Positions 22,560-32,070 of a DNA stretch of 64,000 nucleotides are shown piece after piece. The translations under genes were made by a program, and so were the position numbers. Within the stretch, counting starts at the first letter, position 1; every line of letters begins with the position of its first letter. Location of the stretch: NCBI GenBank assembly GCA_023014485.1, contig JAJOZX010003211.1, positions 324,001-388,000 of the forward strand, given 5' to 3'. Below the pieces are notes generated by a model. It was not told where the DNA came from. It worked only from the letters and a program-made list of their open reading frames with translations, and did no database searches. Origin of the DNA: Bathynomus jamesi. Lineage: Eukaryota > Arthropoda > Malacostraca > Isopoda > Cirolanidae.

Positions 22560-23136
22560 CAGGGCCGGATTTACTTGCTTGTGGGCCCTAGGCCAAACCT
22601 TATCAGTGCCCCCCCCCCCCAAAAAAAAATATTATATATATATATATATATATCGTAATATTGTAATGTAAAAAAAAAGAATTACAACATAATGTAACAC
22701 ATCAATAATTTTATTTCAAATTAGTTTTATATCATGTACAACTTATTCTTACACAAAGGAATAATGGAAAAAAATACAGTCAAATTGAAACATAATAAAT
22801 TTTGCAATAAGAATTACAAATAATGTAATACATTACACATTAATAATTTTTTAATCAAATTAGTTCCATATCAAGTACATCAAAGTAAATCAAGTTCCAT
22901 ATCATGTACATCTTACACATAGGAATAATGGAAAAATACAATGAAACTGAAGCATAATAAATTTTGCAAGCACAACTATGTGAAGTTCAAAATGACTTTT
23001 TCCTGCTTTTTTCTATGGCAAATTTGTCAATGATACTGTTTGTGTCAAGGGATTGTAGGAGGTCCCCAGTGGGCCCCCAGTTACTGGTGGGCCCTAGGCC
23101 AATGGCCTATGTTGCCTATTGGAAAATCCGGCCCTG
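22560..23136. mobile_element. hAT-type MITE in the TIR-X gene, exact 8-bp TSD
   Basis: Termini cagggccggatttac and aaaatccggccctg are inverted; both flanks read acaccact (22552-22559, 23137-23144). 577 bp, non-coding, AT-rich, with a C run followed by an A run near 22611-22630. It interrupts the transposase gene immediately after its SGVEAKTLF segment in reading order. Confidence 0.93.
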
Positions 23137-23148
23137 ACACCACTTGCA

Positions 23149-23234
23149 GTCCAGAGAGAACTTAGCTGCGCTAAAAATGGCAGTCTTGGATCTCCAAGAC
23201 TGCCATTTTTAGCGCAGCTAAGTTCTCTCTGGAC
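23149..23234. repeat. Perfect 42-bp palindrome in the TIR-X gene
   Basis: Bases 23149-23190 and 23193-23234 are perfect inverted complements with a 2-base centre. The right arm is normal coding sequence (SRENLAALKMAVLEI); the left arm is its inverted copy, which destroys the frame five bases from the hAT MITE duplication. Confidence 0.95.
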
Positions 23235-24200
23235 TCTGAAGCAATACCCATGGTGAGTAAGGACCTGTGCTTCCCATTCACTGTGATGCCCTGAACAAAA
23301 AATGACCATGCGCCTTGTTTCTTGGAACCATCAGCGGAATAAGTCACCACAACCTGTTTATTAGTGTTCATGATTTCTTTGACAATCTCATCTAATGTCA
23401 ATGCCTCAATGCTTTTGCCTGCTTGTCTGATACTGCTAGATTCTGGCAGGATGTCTAAATCAATAACTTCTGGCTTATCATGGTGCTTCCATGTTCTCCC
23501 AAACATTTTGTTGCCAACTATGATGACAGCTGCTTCTGCCTGCCGTTCAGACATATGGTAGCAGCTCTTGAGCTTATCAACAGTTTCGTAGAATTCTGGT
23601 CGCACTTTTCTAATGCTCTCACGGATATGCTGGTATCTGAGTAGTAGTTCATCGCTTTGCTGAGTCACTGTAACTGACAACATCCGCCGCTTCTTTACAC
23701 CGGGGCCATCTTCTTCATCAGCAGAACTCTGATTCTGTATATCAGAGTATGTTTTGTCAGTGTCCATACCCTGATCATCTGAGTCTTCTGACTGTTCACT
23801 GTCCTCAAAAGAGGCAAGTGGTTTGCAGAGGTCTCTCTTTTTTTCTGCATCTTCTCTCATCTTCTCTAGGCTTTGTAAGTCCTTTCTCCGGCGCTCCATT
23901 GTTTTCATCCACTTCCGATCAACAAAGTCCTCACAGTACATTTTCCTTTGGGTCTTTTGATCCTCGAGAAAGGCCTATTCCATGTCCCCCATTTTCACTC
24001 CATGTTTCAGTTCCAGCTGCTTACGTGTTGCAGAGTCCTGGCAGAAGATATCAAACACCTGTTCTGCCTTTTTGTTGAAGGCCTTGGATCTTTCACGGAA
24101 ACTCTCATTTTGTCGCTGTTTCCGTGTCTGAATCAGTGTCACAAAATCACCATACAGCTCAAGATGTTTTTCTTTATATGCTTGGTTTGTATGGTGTATA

Positions 24201-25468
24201 AGGGGTTCCAAAAACCCTTAGCCCCCCCCTCCCCCATTTGCAGCGTACATGTTTACTTAAATCGAAATAGTTTTTAGTGATTATAAAAATATATAACATT
24301 CTTTATTTATTGCAGGCATTAAAATTACTCTAGCTGATAAAGTGATAATATAATGGCTTCTCAATTAATTGGTGATTCGGAGAGGCAACGTGTGATAGAT
24401 CGTATACGAGCAATAACATTTCGGGAAATGGATACAACCAAATCTGGGCGCCCAAATTTGCCACTCTCTCAGGAAACAAAAGACATCATTGAAAGCGGTA
24501 CGCGTAAGCGGAAAAACAGCTGTGCTAAACTTTCTAGAGAGATCGAAGTGTTGAGAGGAAAGATCGTTAGTGGTGAGATCATTCGACTGTACTGTCATAG
24601 GCAAGGTTTAAAGCCTTGGCATGAACTTCTAAAGCCAAGAAAAACTCAACTTAACATCGGTGACAGAATGTGGTTTGCCCATTATCTTGAAGATTGGGAT
24701 GTGGATGATTTCATACATTTAACTGTCTCCGATGAATTTTTTGTTTACGTAACACGTCGGCCTAACTACCGAAATGATCGAGTGTGGGCCACAACACCAG
24801 ATGAAATCGATGACAATGAACATTATCGCGAATTATTAAAAAGTCCAGATTGTGTTGGTGTGTTTGTTTTGTTCACTGCAAAGAAGCTCATGTGGGTGCT
24901 AAAGCCAAATGGTCAGAGTTGGGATGGACAGTATTTTCGTGATATTATTCTATCCCAGCATGTCATTCCTTTTCTAAGAAACCCAAACAGTGCTATGGAT
25001 GTCGATCAGGTCACATTTCTGCACGATAAGGCCCCCTGCTTTAAGACATTAGCCACTCAACAGTTGTTGCGGAACCATGAAATCGATTTCTTTGGAAATG
25101 AAGAATGGCCAGGAAATTCTCCTGACCTGAACATCGTGAACACATTGGATCAGTTATAAAGGACAAGGTTGAATGTCTCTTGTTTCAAGAACCTGCAGCA
25201 AATCGATTTTCGAAGATACAATGACGCAACACATTGAAACTGTTTTAGCAAATTTGCGTAACGATCAAGATCTATTCACGTCACTTTTGGCAAGCTACCC
25301 AAAGCGAATTCAGGCTGTCTTGGAAGCCAATGGCGGGAACACCAAGTTTTAATTGTTTCTCATTAAATGCAGGATTAAATTCTCTTTTGTAAGGTATGTT
25401 TAGTTTTACTGTACCTCTAATGGTTTAGGCCATGGGCCGGGGGGGGGCTAAGGTTTATTGGAGCCCCG
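24201..25468 (+). mobile_element. Tc1/mariner-type element with TIRs and TA TSD
   Basis: The left end aggggttccaaaaaccctta and right end ttattggagccccg are imperfect inverted repeats. TA flanks at 24199-24200 and 25469-25470 restore the interrupted minus-strand gene (LFCNL | YTI) when one is removed. 1,268 bp with one plus-strand transposase gene. Confidence 0.9.
24353..25351 (+). pseudogene. Tc1/mariner-type transposase, frameshifted at the C-terminus
   Basis: The open frame 24353-25159 starts at ATG. It shows DRIRAITFREMDTTKSGRPN near the N-terminus and catalytic-type motifs HLTVSDEFFVYV (first Asp), VTFLHDKAPCFKTLA (second Asp) and WPGNSPDLN (third position region). The frame then shifts and stop codons follow; the residual KDKVECLLFQEPAANRF tail can be traced to 25351. 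Length (about 330 aa) fits the superfamily. The exact subgroup (DDxD/E spacing) is not resolved. Confidence 0.85.
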
Positions 25469-25735
25469 TAGATTGCAGAAGAGCCAATGCTCCTGAACCA
25501 GTTCTGCCAGCAAATAAGCTGCTGCATCTCTGGAACGCTGGGCTTGGCCTGCTCGTTAAGGCCGCAGCAAATACAGCATGTTCTGTATGACATCTTTGCC
25601 TGTTGGAAGCATCCCATGTGAAAATTCTGCTCTCTCTATATAGTCTACATCACACGTGTCTTTCTTGAATGTGACCTTGTGAAGGATGCATGAGAAGCTA
25701 TATGTATTCAGCCTGCAAAGATACAAAGATACAAG

Positions 25736-25739
<4 letters not shown>

Positions 25740-25779
<40 letters not shown>

Positions 25780-25910
25780 TTCGGCTCTCAGGTAGGCATC
25801 ATCTGCCTGTCATATATACATATGCATATATACCCATTCGCCTGCACACATATACACATGCAAATACACACGCATACACCCTTATATACACATACATACA
25901 TACATAACAT
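25740..25910. repeat. TA and CATA microsatellites in TIR-X
   Basis: TA run (25740-25776) followed by CATA/CACA-rich sequence, upstream of the TIR-X gene fragment. Confidence 0.9.
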
Positions 25911-26197
25911 ATGACATGTTTATGCAGAGATTAAACTAATCATAGCTAATAATAGAGCTAATAAAACTAATCAATGTATTTCCCATGCAAAACAGTGAAA
26001 ATGACAGTTTTGGGGTAATTCTGATGATAAATTTCAGAGGGTATGTACAGGGGGGTTATCATGATCCCACTGGTCAAATGTTGAAATTTCCCCATTCAGA
26101 TAGATCTCCTCCATATTCTTATTGGGGGACTGCATTGAAAAAGTAACTTTTGCAAAATAACACCACCCCCTATTTTAAACGCCCTTGTATAAAACCG

Positions 26198-27296
26198 ATG
26201 GTTAACGCAGTTTCGAAAATGGCGTCTGACAGTGATGTGCGTCGTAAACAGAGAGCTGTTATCGAGTTCTTAACCGCAGAGAAGGAAACAGTCGGAAATA
26301 TTCACAAACGTCTACAAAACGTTTACGGAGATGCTGTTGTTGATCGAAGCACAGTTGGACGCTGGTCTAAACGTGTGAGATCATCGGAGAGAGGGAGAGC
26401 CAGCCTCGATGATGAGCCACGCAGCGGTCGCCCGACATCGGCTGTGACATCTCACAGTGCAACGTACTAACAGCATCATTCGATCAAATCGGCGCGTCAC
26501 TTGCAAGGAGCTATCACTGGAGCTAGGAATTAGTGAAGGAAGTGTGAATACGATAATTCAGCAACTGGGATACTCAAAAGTGTGTTCACGGTTTGTTCCT
26601 CGCGAAATGACTGAAGATCACAAAGTCCAAAGAAAAGAAATTGTTTCTGAGTCGTTGGTTCGATACGAGACAGAATGGGATGACTTCCTTTCACGAATTG
26701 TGACTGGGGATGAGACTTGGGTTAGTTGGGTACACCACATTGAACCTGAAACAAAACGCCAATCCATGGAGTGGCTTCACGCAGACTCCCCACGCAAGAA
26801 AAAGTTCAAAATGGCTCCCTCTGCGGGAAAGGTCATGGCCACCATCTTCTGGGACATGAAAGGGGTGATTCTGGTGGACATTATGAAGAAAAGCCAAACA
26901 ATCAACTCAGAGGCATATATTGCTATCCTACAGAGACTCCAGAGACGTATAAAGCGAGTTTGACCGGAGAGAAAACTGGAAGACGTCCTTCTTTTGCACG
27001 ATAACGCAAGACCACATAACAGCTTGCAAACAAGAGAGGCCATCACAAAAATGTGCTTGACTGTGTTACCCCATCCTCCATACAGCCCGGATCTGGCACC
27101 TTCAGACTTTCATTTGTCTGGGTCAATGAAGGATGGTATTCGTGGAAGAAAGTTTCAGAGTGACGATGAGGTTATTGAAAAAGTTAAGAGGTGGCTCCAG
27201 CGGAACCCAGCGGACTTTTACCAGCAAGGAATAAAGTCCCTTGTTTCGAGGTGGAGGAAAGCCGTAGAAAAGGATGGAGACTATGTAGAAAAATAA
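26198..27296 (+). pseudogene. Mariner transposase (DD34D), broken
   Basis: Starts at ATG 26198 (or the in-frame ATG 26219). The N-terminal helix-turn-helix region has IEFLTAEKETVGNIHKRLQ, and the middle has ASLDDEPRSGRP. The catalytic residues lie in IVTGDETWVSW, LLLHDNARPHN and PYSPDLAPSDFHL, followed by a GDYVEK end. A +1 shift occurs near 26460 and an in-frame TGA near 26961 replaces a likely Arg. The gene is complete but inactive. It lies just downstream of the TIR-X insertion, with its 5' UTR start at 13303. Confidence 0.9.
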
Positions 27297-27442
27297 AAAC
27301 TTGTAAAATAGGTATGTAACTACTTGTGTACAAAATTTCTGGAACTTACAAGGAAACTTGGAAAAAAGAAAAAAGGTGGGGGCAAAATATATTGAGTGGT
27401 CCTCGTAGTTTGCAACAGCCACCGCGATCCTGTCGCTGCGAC

Positions 27443-27993
27443 CAGTGGTGTAGTGCTGTGGGAACGCGTGGGAACGGCGTTCCCTTACTTTTTTTGGTAG
27501 ACGGAACGGCGTTCCCTCACTATTTCAAATAAATCCGAACTTACAAATCTCTAACGTCATGAAATTTTAATTCCTACCACTAGAAGAAATATGAGAAAGA
27601 ATCATTAACTGTTTCATTTCTTTTAGCTTCGACTGAGGCAATGCTAGCCTATAAAGATCTGGTGAAACAGTCACCACGGCGTACCAGTTCTTAACTTTTT
27701 TTTTAGTTAATCATTCCAGTTGTTAGCTATTTTTATTGATCGTACTGGATGTCGTATATCTAATGACACTGGAAATACTGCATCTTCAACCTTAGAATAT
27801 ATCCCAATATCCAGTGCATATGACCTCAAAATATCCCTGAAATTGGTCAGATTTCAAAAGATTTCCCGGTGGGCTTACAGTGCCCCGGACCCCCAGCTGT
27901 ATGGGCTCGCCGCGCTCACCATTGTCCCTCCCGCATCTGAGTAACACTTTCAAAATGCGTTCCCTCACTTCTTTATTTAGCACTACACCACTG
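27443..27993. mobile_element. hAT-type MITE with exact 8-bp TSD
   Basis: Termini cagtggtgtagtgct and agcactacaccactg are perfect inverted repeats of 15 bp; both flanks read gctgcgac (27435-27442, 27994-28001). 551 bp, non-coding, with ggaacggcgttccct words repeated inside. It sits in the outer MITE of the stack. Confidence 0.95.
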
Positions 27994-28047
27994 GCTGCGA
28001 CACCTTGGAACTCTGACGTAGCTCAAAGTCGTTCGTGTAGACTTGGC

Positions 28048-29207
28048 TAATTAGAAAACTAGGATCTTTGAGTGGTGAGATTCAATGAAGGAAAAAATAT
28101 GTAAACTCTGATATAGGCCTGTATACGGAAGGTTTGCAAGCGGATACTCGTGTTTTTCGTCCAGTTTGAGTAGAGCAAGGCTGAACTAGTACGAGTATGA
28201 CTGTGATTGATACAGGTAAACTCGCGCTGCCTTTGGGAGGAAACGCAAACTTACGGTGCATCTTGCTCCTGAAGAATCATGCACCTGGTCTAATAATAAC
28301 TGGAAGTGTCTGCGATACAAACTAACGAAAAGTACGCGAAAACGAATACGGATTTGGATGTTCTTTGGATGAGGCTAACGTAGAGCGTCGTTACTTTCAG
28401 TGGTGATGGACTACGTACGGAAGGCTCGTCAGTACATTGATCCTCCCTATCTGCTTGGCAATACCGCCGCGAGCTGCACGTACTCTGAAATGGGCGTATG
28501 GGCGGAATGATGTTCTTTGTGAAAAGAACAGTTATTTGCACATGGATGTACGCCTTCAAGAGCGTGTATATTACACAATGAACAACAACAAAACAATTAT
28601 ATGATGCGGTTTCCTGTTAATAATATAACATGCGCTGACACACACACACACACACACACACACATTATATATATATAATTTCATTTTAGGTCTTGTTCCA
28701 ACGGAACCTCAATTTATAACTCCTGGTCAGAAAAATAGAATACTGTCTCAAATTGAAAATTCAATACCTTTACTCAGTAAAGAATACAATACAAGTGACA
28801 GAGTTTTATAGTTTTTAGATATTTGTTATGACATTAATATATTCACAGTAATCTCATCCGAATATGCCCTTGGAAGCATGGAGGCAAATGCGCTCATGAC
28901 CTTGACAACAGTGGCTGCCATGCAGGGTGTGCGGTGCACGTGGACCCACCAAGCACTCGTCATAAAAAACAATATACTTCGTTTCTATAAAATAAACTAC
29001 GTATATTAGTGAAAAAATATTTATTTGCGTATGTGATTAGTTCAAAAGCTTTATTTCAATTTTAGCCTCATTCAGTAGGTATATAATCAAACTGGTACCG
29101 GTATATAATATAATCAAACTAGATTTGTGTCAGGAAGGGGCGACCCCAAAATCTGTCTTACACAGTGGCCCACAACCATATATGTCCGCCACTGCTTGAT
29201 AATACCT
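28048..29207. other. Unassigned stretch
   Basis: No long or recognisable frame on either strand. A CA microsatellite lies at 28638-28663 and a TA run follows it. Confidence 0.6.
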
Positions 29208-29328
29208 TTAACACTAGAAGGACGGAAATTTTGAAGGGCGACAGAAGGTCAAAATGATAAATCATAGTTAAAGAAGCAAGAACCTGCAAAAACGTGTCAA
29301 ATTGACCCGTTCGTCCTTCTAGTGTTAA
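29208..29328. mobile_element. piggyBac-type MITE (TTAA target)
   Basis: TTAA is present at both ends (29208-29211, 29325-29328) with 13-bp perfect TIRs cactagaaggacg. Only about 113 bp inside. TTAA plus a CACTAGAA-like start is characteristic of piggyBac-derived MITEs. Confidence 0.85.
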
Positions 29329-29620
29329 GTTATACACCTTTATGAGGAGTATCAAACAAACAAACAAACACTTTATTTCAGACTCAACAGGTACAAACAT
29401 TATACAAGAGGTCCATAGAACATTGAGAGATAGTTGTCTGGAGCACTGACTAAGTAGGCCAGTGAATCACTGTGTATAATGAACATACAATTGCCTACGC
29501 CAATGCTTCCAGATTTGAGATTTATAAAATATATCGGAGACCAGTCCACTAACCATAGCTTCTCTTATCTTATTGACTGACTCACCAAGCCTAGTGTAAA
29601 TCTAAATACAAAATTGCGGA

Positions 29621-30202
29621 TGTTATTTTTTATTTTACTGGGTTCAGAATCCCAGCTGAGCCCCGAACGGCCAAGCTCTGAAGGGCCACCTCGACCTACA
29701 GCCCAAGTTAAGCTAGACTAAAACTTACGGACTTGGAGGGCCTATTAGGTCCTACCTCAGGGTTGCTGATTCGGTGTGGGCCTACCTTAGGCCTCAGTTG
29801 CATAAAATTAAGATAAAAAATAAAAGGGGCACTATTTATGGTCTTCTTTCTAAACCTTGCAATAATAACACAACCTGCACCATTGCACGATGCAACAATC
29901 TTGTATCTAAAAACCAAACTGAATTGTAAGAGAGCTCTCTATAAGACCACGCCCTGTAAGTGCCGCATTCAACAAACGAGTAGAAAGGACGCGCCAGTGC
30001 CCCCAAAAAATTATGCCACAAGAGCCCAAAAATGCTAGCTCTAAATTAAGTGAATTTTTCACTAACCTTACAATTATGAGATGGGTATATATACACACCT
30101 TAACTTCATATATACAAGCAATGCGGCATCATGCATCAATCAGCTTAGTCATCATATCGCCTTGGAACAACAATGGCTCTTCCTCTTCTAGATTTTCTAA
30201 CA
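29621..30202 (-). repeat. Solo LTR of the BEL-a family
   Basis: 582 bp, TG...CA on the minus strand, clearly related to the BEL-a LTRs but more diverged. Flanks gcgga and gcgaa differ by one base; LINE-B2 reads acgaa at the same site, which supports an original duplication. No internal region remains, as after LTR-LTR recombination. Confidence 0.92.
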
Positions 30203-30655
30203 GCGAATGACACTGCATTGACTACAAACAGCATAGTGACACTAGAAGGAGCACCATTTACAAATCTTGGAGTCTTTAATAAACTCCTAAAAATATTATT
30301 ATATACAACATATAATTTCCTCAAATTATACATCCTATAGTTCCATCACAAATGAGCTGTATACATTGGAGTAAAAAAGTTTTGAACAAAATCAACTTAA
30401 CATCTAACGTATACATATGAAATTTTCTAACCAAAGTATTTCCCTGAGCATATAATTGTCTACATTGCTTTAGAATATCACAGTCATCTGAAAGACTATC
30501 CGTTAGTATGAGGCCAAGATACTTAGTCTAGGTTACTTCTGACAGCACCATATCATTCAAATGAAATTCAGGAAATTTTATATACTTATAGGCCTTGGTC
30601 CTCATAATCATAACATGACTTTTATCAAGATTATATTTTATGTCGTCATCCTTCC

Positions 30656-31080
30656 TGAGGTGACGTGTGTATATATATATGTATATAGTCTAAAAGTCAT
30701 TAAAGGGGAAATATCACTAAATCTAAGCTGAATGGCAAGAGCAAGGCATAAACGAACCAACGCGGCTGTTCGTATTGTTTTTGGCTAGCCTAGAGATGTT
30801 TTTTCCTATTTGACCTAATCGTAGGTGCTGAGTGTAATTAGGTGGTGTTTCTAAGGTGACAAATGGGGTAGGAAGTTGTCCGTACTTAAGTATAGTTAGG
30901 GGTAATGTCTATAGCTTCTAAATTGGTAATGTAAGAGAGAGTTAGGTAGGCTGTTTGTGGGACACAAGAATCTAATGGTAGGCTCCAAAGGAATACCTAA
31001 TTCAACGCACCGGTAAGTGCTTTTGATTGTTTGCTAGAACCTAAGTAACCTAACTGGGGTGTCTACCCCACGCTATCACA
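30656..31080 (+). repeat. Solo gypsy-type LTR
   Basis: 425 bp, starts TGAGGTGACGTG and ends GCTATCACA, flanked by cttcc on both sides (30651-30655, 31081-31085). LINE-B2 has a single cttcc here. It is related along its length to the LTR at 38892-39500, including gtaatgtctatagcttctaa. Confidence 0.9.
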
Positions 31081-31110
31081 CTTCCCATACCTTTCACACA
31101 CCTTCAAAAG

Positions 31111-31832
31111 TGTGAAAAATGCTCTGTATGAATTGGTGCACAATTAACCCACCCCTTATTTCTCCAGTCTAACTATAGAGTAGATCAAGTCTAGCCTAGA
31201 GGGGTCAGCCTAGAGATTCCGGAAATGGTCCAGAGCGGGCAGATAAATTGAGGTCCACAGTAGGATTCCTCACCAAACTAGGTTAGGGCAATCTACCTTT
31301 ACCTTTGTTAAGCTATGAGTTGATGCTGGGTCTTAGGCCACAATGTAGGCCTAAGTTGTCTGACCCAGCTTAATTTAATGAGTTTAACTTGCTGGGTTAA
31401 AAACACAATTAGTCACTTACTGCTAGTTATTAGAGAGTCTCTTTTCTCCTTCCTGTATAATTGTCGAGAGCGTACTTGCTGGTGGGGATCTTTCTTCGGT
31501 GTCTGTTCTCGTCCCTTCTCCAGTTGCGTCCTTTCGCCCCGTTCCTCGTTTTCGTTCTCCTTTTTTCTCCTTTTAGCGGGGCTTTTTCCACCAGCGTCCT
31601 CTTGGTTTAATTGTTCGGTTGGTTTATCGGTAATGTATATCTATTACCGAGCACGCTCTTGTCACACAGTATATAAATACTAGTGTGGAGAATAACTCTG
31701 GTGAGCAACCAATTGGTTTCATCCACCTAGTTATTGACATAAAAGGAATTTAATAATTGTTAGATTAACTACCTACCTACTCAGTGAACCATTTTCGTTA
31801 CCTCCCAACTACCCACTCATCAGTTTTCCATA
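31111..31832 (-). repeat. BEL-b1 3' LTR
   Basis: Plus strand begins tgtgaaaaatgctctg and ends cagttttccata. Contains about 57 bp more than BEL-b2 LTRs near 31470-31530. Confidence 0.93.
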
Positions 31833-31850
31833 TACTGGGGGCCCCGGGAG

Positions 31851-32038
31851 ATAAAAATTTTGGTGTCATTGTCACCAATTTTTATGTCTGAGTGTAGACT
31901 AGCTAACTATTTGACTGTAAATGCCTGTTAATGTGATTAACAGTGCCTATCCTCACCTTCTCATGGAGAAGGTGTAGCATTTAATTAGAAGAGAAAATAT
32001 ACATCCATAGGATGAAACTGGCTATGGTCTTTACCATA
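31851..32038 (-). other. BEL-b1 3' UTR hairpin series
   Basis: Consecutive inverted repeats lie between the pol stop and the 3' LTR: 31851-31885, 31925-31943 (ctgttaat/attaacag), 31954-31974 (caccttctc/gagaaggtg, 9-bp perfect stem) and 32002-32038 (two small stems). All recur in BEL-b2. Confidence 0.7.
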
Positions 32039-32070
32039 AGAAAAGAAAAAATGAAAGTTAGAAGATAAAA

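Larger units (their letters stand above)
20990..25690 (-). pseudogene. TIR-X transposase-like protein (unclassified family), broken
   Basis: Minus-strand gene in pieces: 25690-25471, 24198-23193 and 22559-21006, about 920 residues. The N-terminus has FSHGMLPTGKDVIQNMLYLL and AYLLAELVQEHWLFCNL. The centre has an acidic linker, then VVTYSADGSKKQGAWSF, IASESRENLA, DFVITDQTAHNINV and HLFCNIHPTL. The C-terminal part has IHNLAAERSVGFVNYELSRR. Asp in SADGS, Asp in VITDQ, CNIH and Glu in AAERS are candidate RNase H-fold (DDE) residues; this is inference. I recall similar predicted proteins from cnidarian and arthropod genomes without an agreed name. Breaks: TAA at 25556, TAG at 23975, a palindrome at 23149 and two insertions. 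Confidence 0.7.
13457..26182 (-). mobile_element. TIR-X: unclassified TIR transposon
   Basis: Two blocks of about 175 bp, 13461-13635 and about 26000-26178, are diverged inverted repeats. Matching words include aaatagggggtggtgtta against taacaccaccccctatttt, and acccccctgtacataccc against gggtatgtacaggggggtt. They bracket one minus-strand gene (21006-25690). Removing BEL-a1, a hAT MITE and a Tc1-like element leaves about 3.7 kb. The host is the mariner 5' UTR. A 15-bp direct repeat with one mismatch (ccttgYataaaaccg, 13442-13456 and 26183-26197) flanks it and may be the TSD; a TTTAA duplication is an alternative. Confidence 0.75.
13303..27405 (+). mobile_element. Mariner element split by TIR-X
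   Basis: The 5' terminus ctaggggcactcaatatatt (13303) and the 3' terminus ending aatatattgagtggtcctcg (27405) are mariner TIRs flanked by TA on both sides. The mariner's own sequence is 13303 to about 13456 plus about 26183 to 27405, roughly 1.35 kb, the normal mariner length. Everything between is a later insertion in its 5' UTR. Confidence 0.85.
13073..28047. mobile_element. Outer MITE of the nested stack (Harbinger-like?)
   Basis: The left part (13073-13300) and right parts (27408-27442, 28002-28047) are the remains of one small non-coding element of about 310 bp. The outer ends are inverted and similar: gccaaggttatacgagcgac against the complement of gtcgttcgtgtagacttggc. Several gtcgctgcgac and cgagcgac words recur inside. 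The flanks are taaa on the left and taat on the right, compatible with a 3-bp TAA duplication. It was split by a mariner (TA at 13301 and 27406) and by a hAT MITE. Confidence 0.5.

Noticed and set aside
13073..28047. A single giant element with inverted repeats of several hundred bp at 13073-13640 and 26000-28047.
   Set aside because: The matching blocks are of three kinds. The caatatattttgcc pair is the mariner's own TIRs with TA duplications, the agggggtggtgtta pair belongs to TIR-X, and the gccaag ends belong to an outer MITE.
28290..28559. An 89-residue minus-strand frame.
   Set aside because: No domain, biased composition and no repeat or context support.
31378..31683. Open frames inside BEL-b LTRs (also 38206-38510, 40517-40801, 47299-47583).
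   Set aside because: They lie in LTR sequence, differ by frameshift between copies and show no domain; chance frames.
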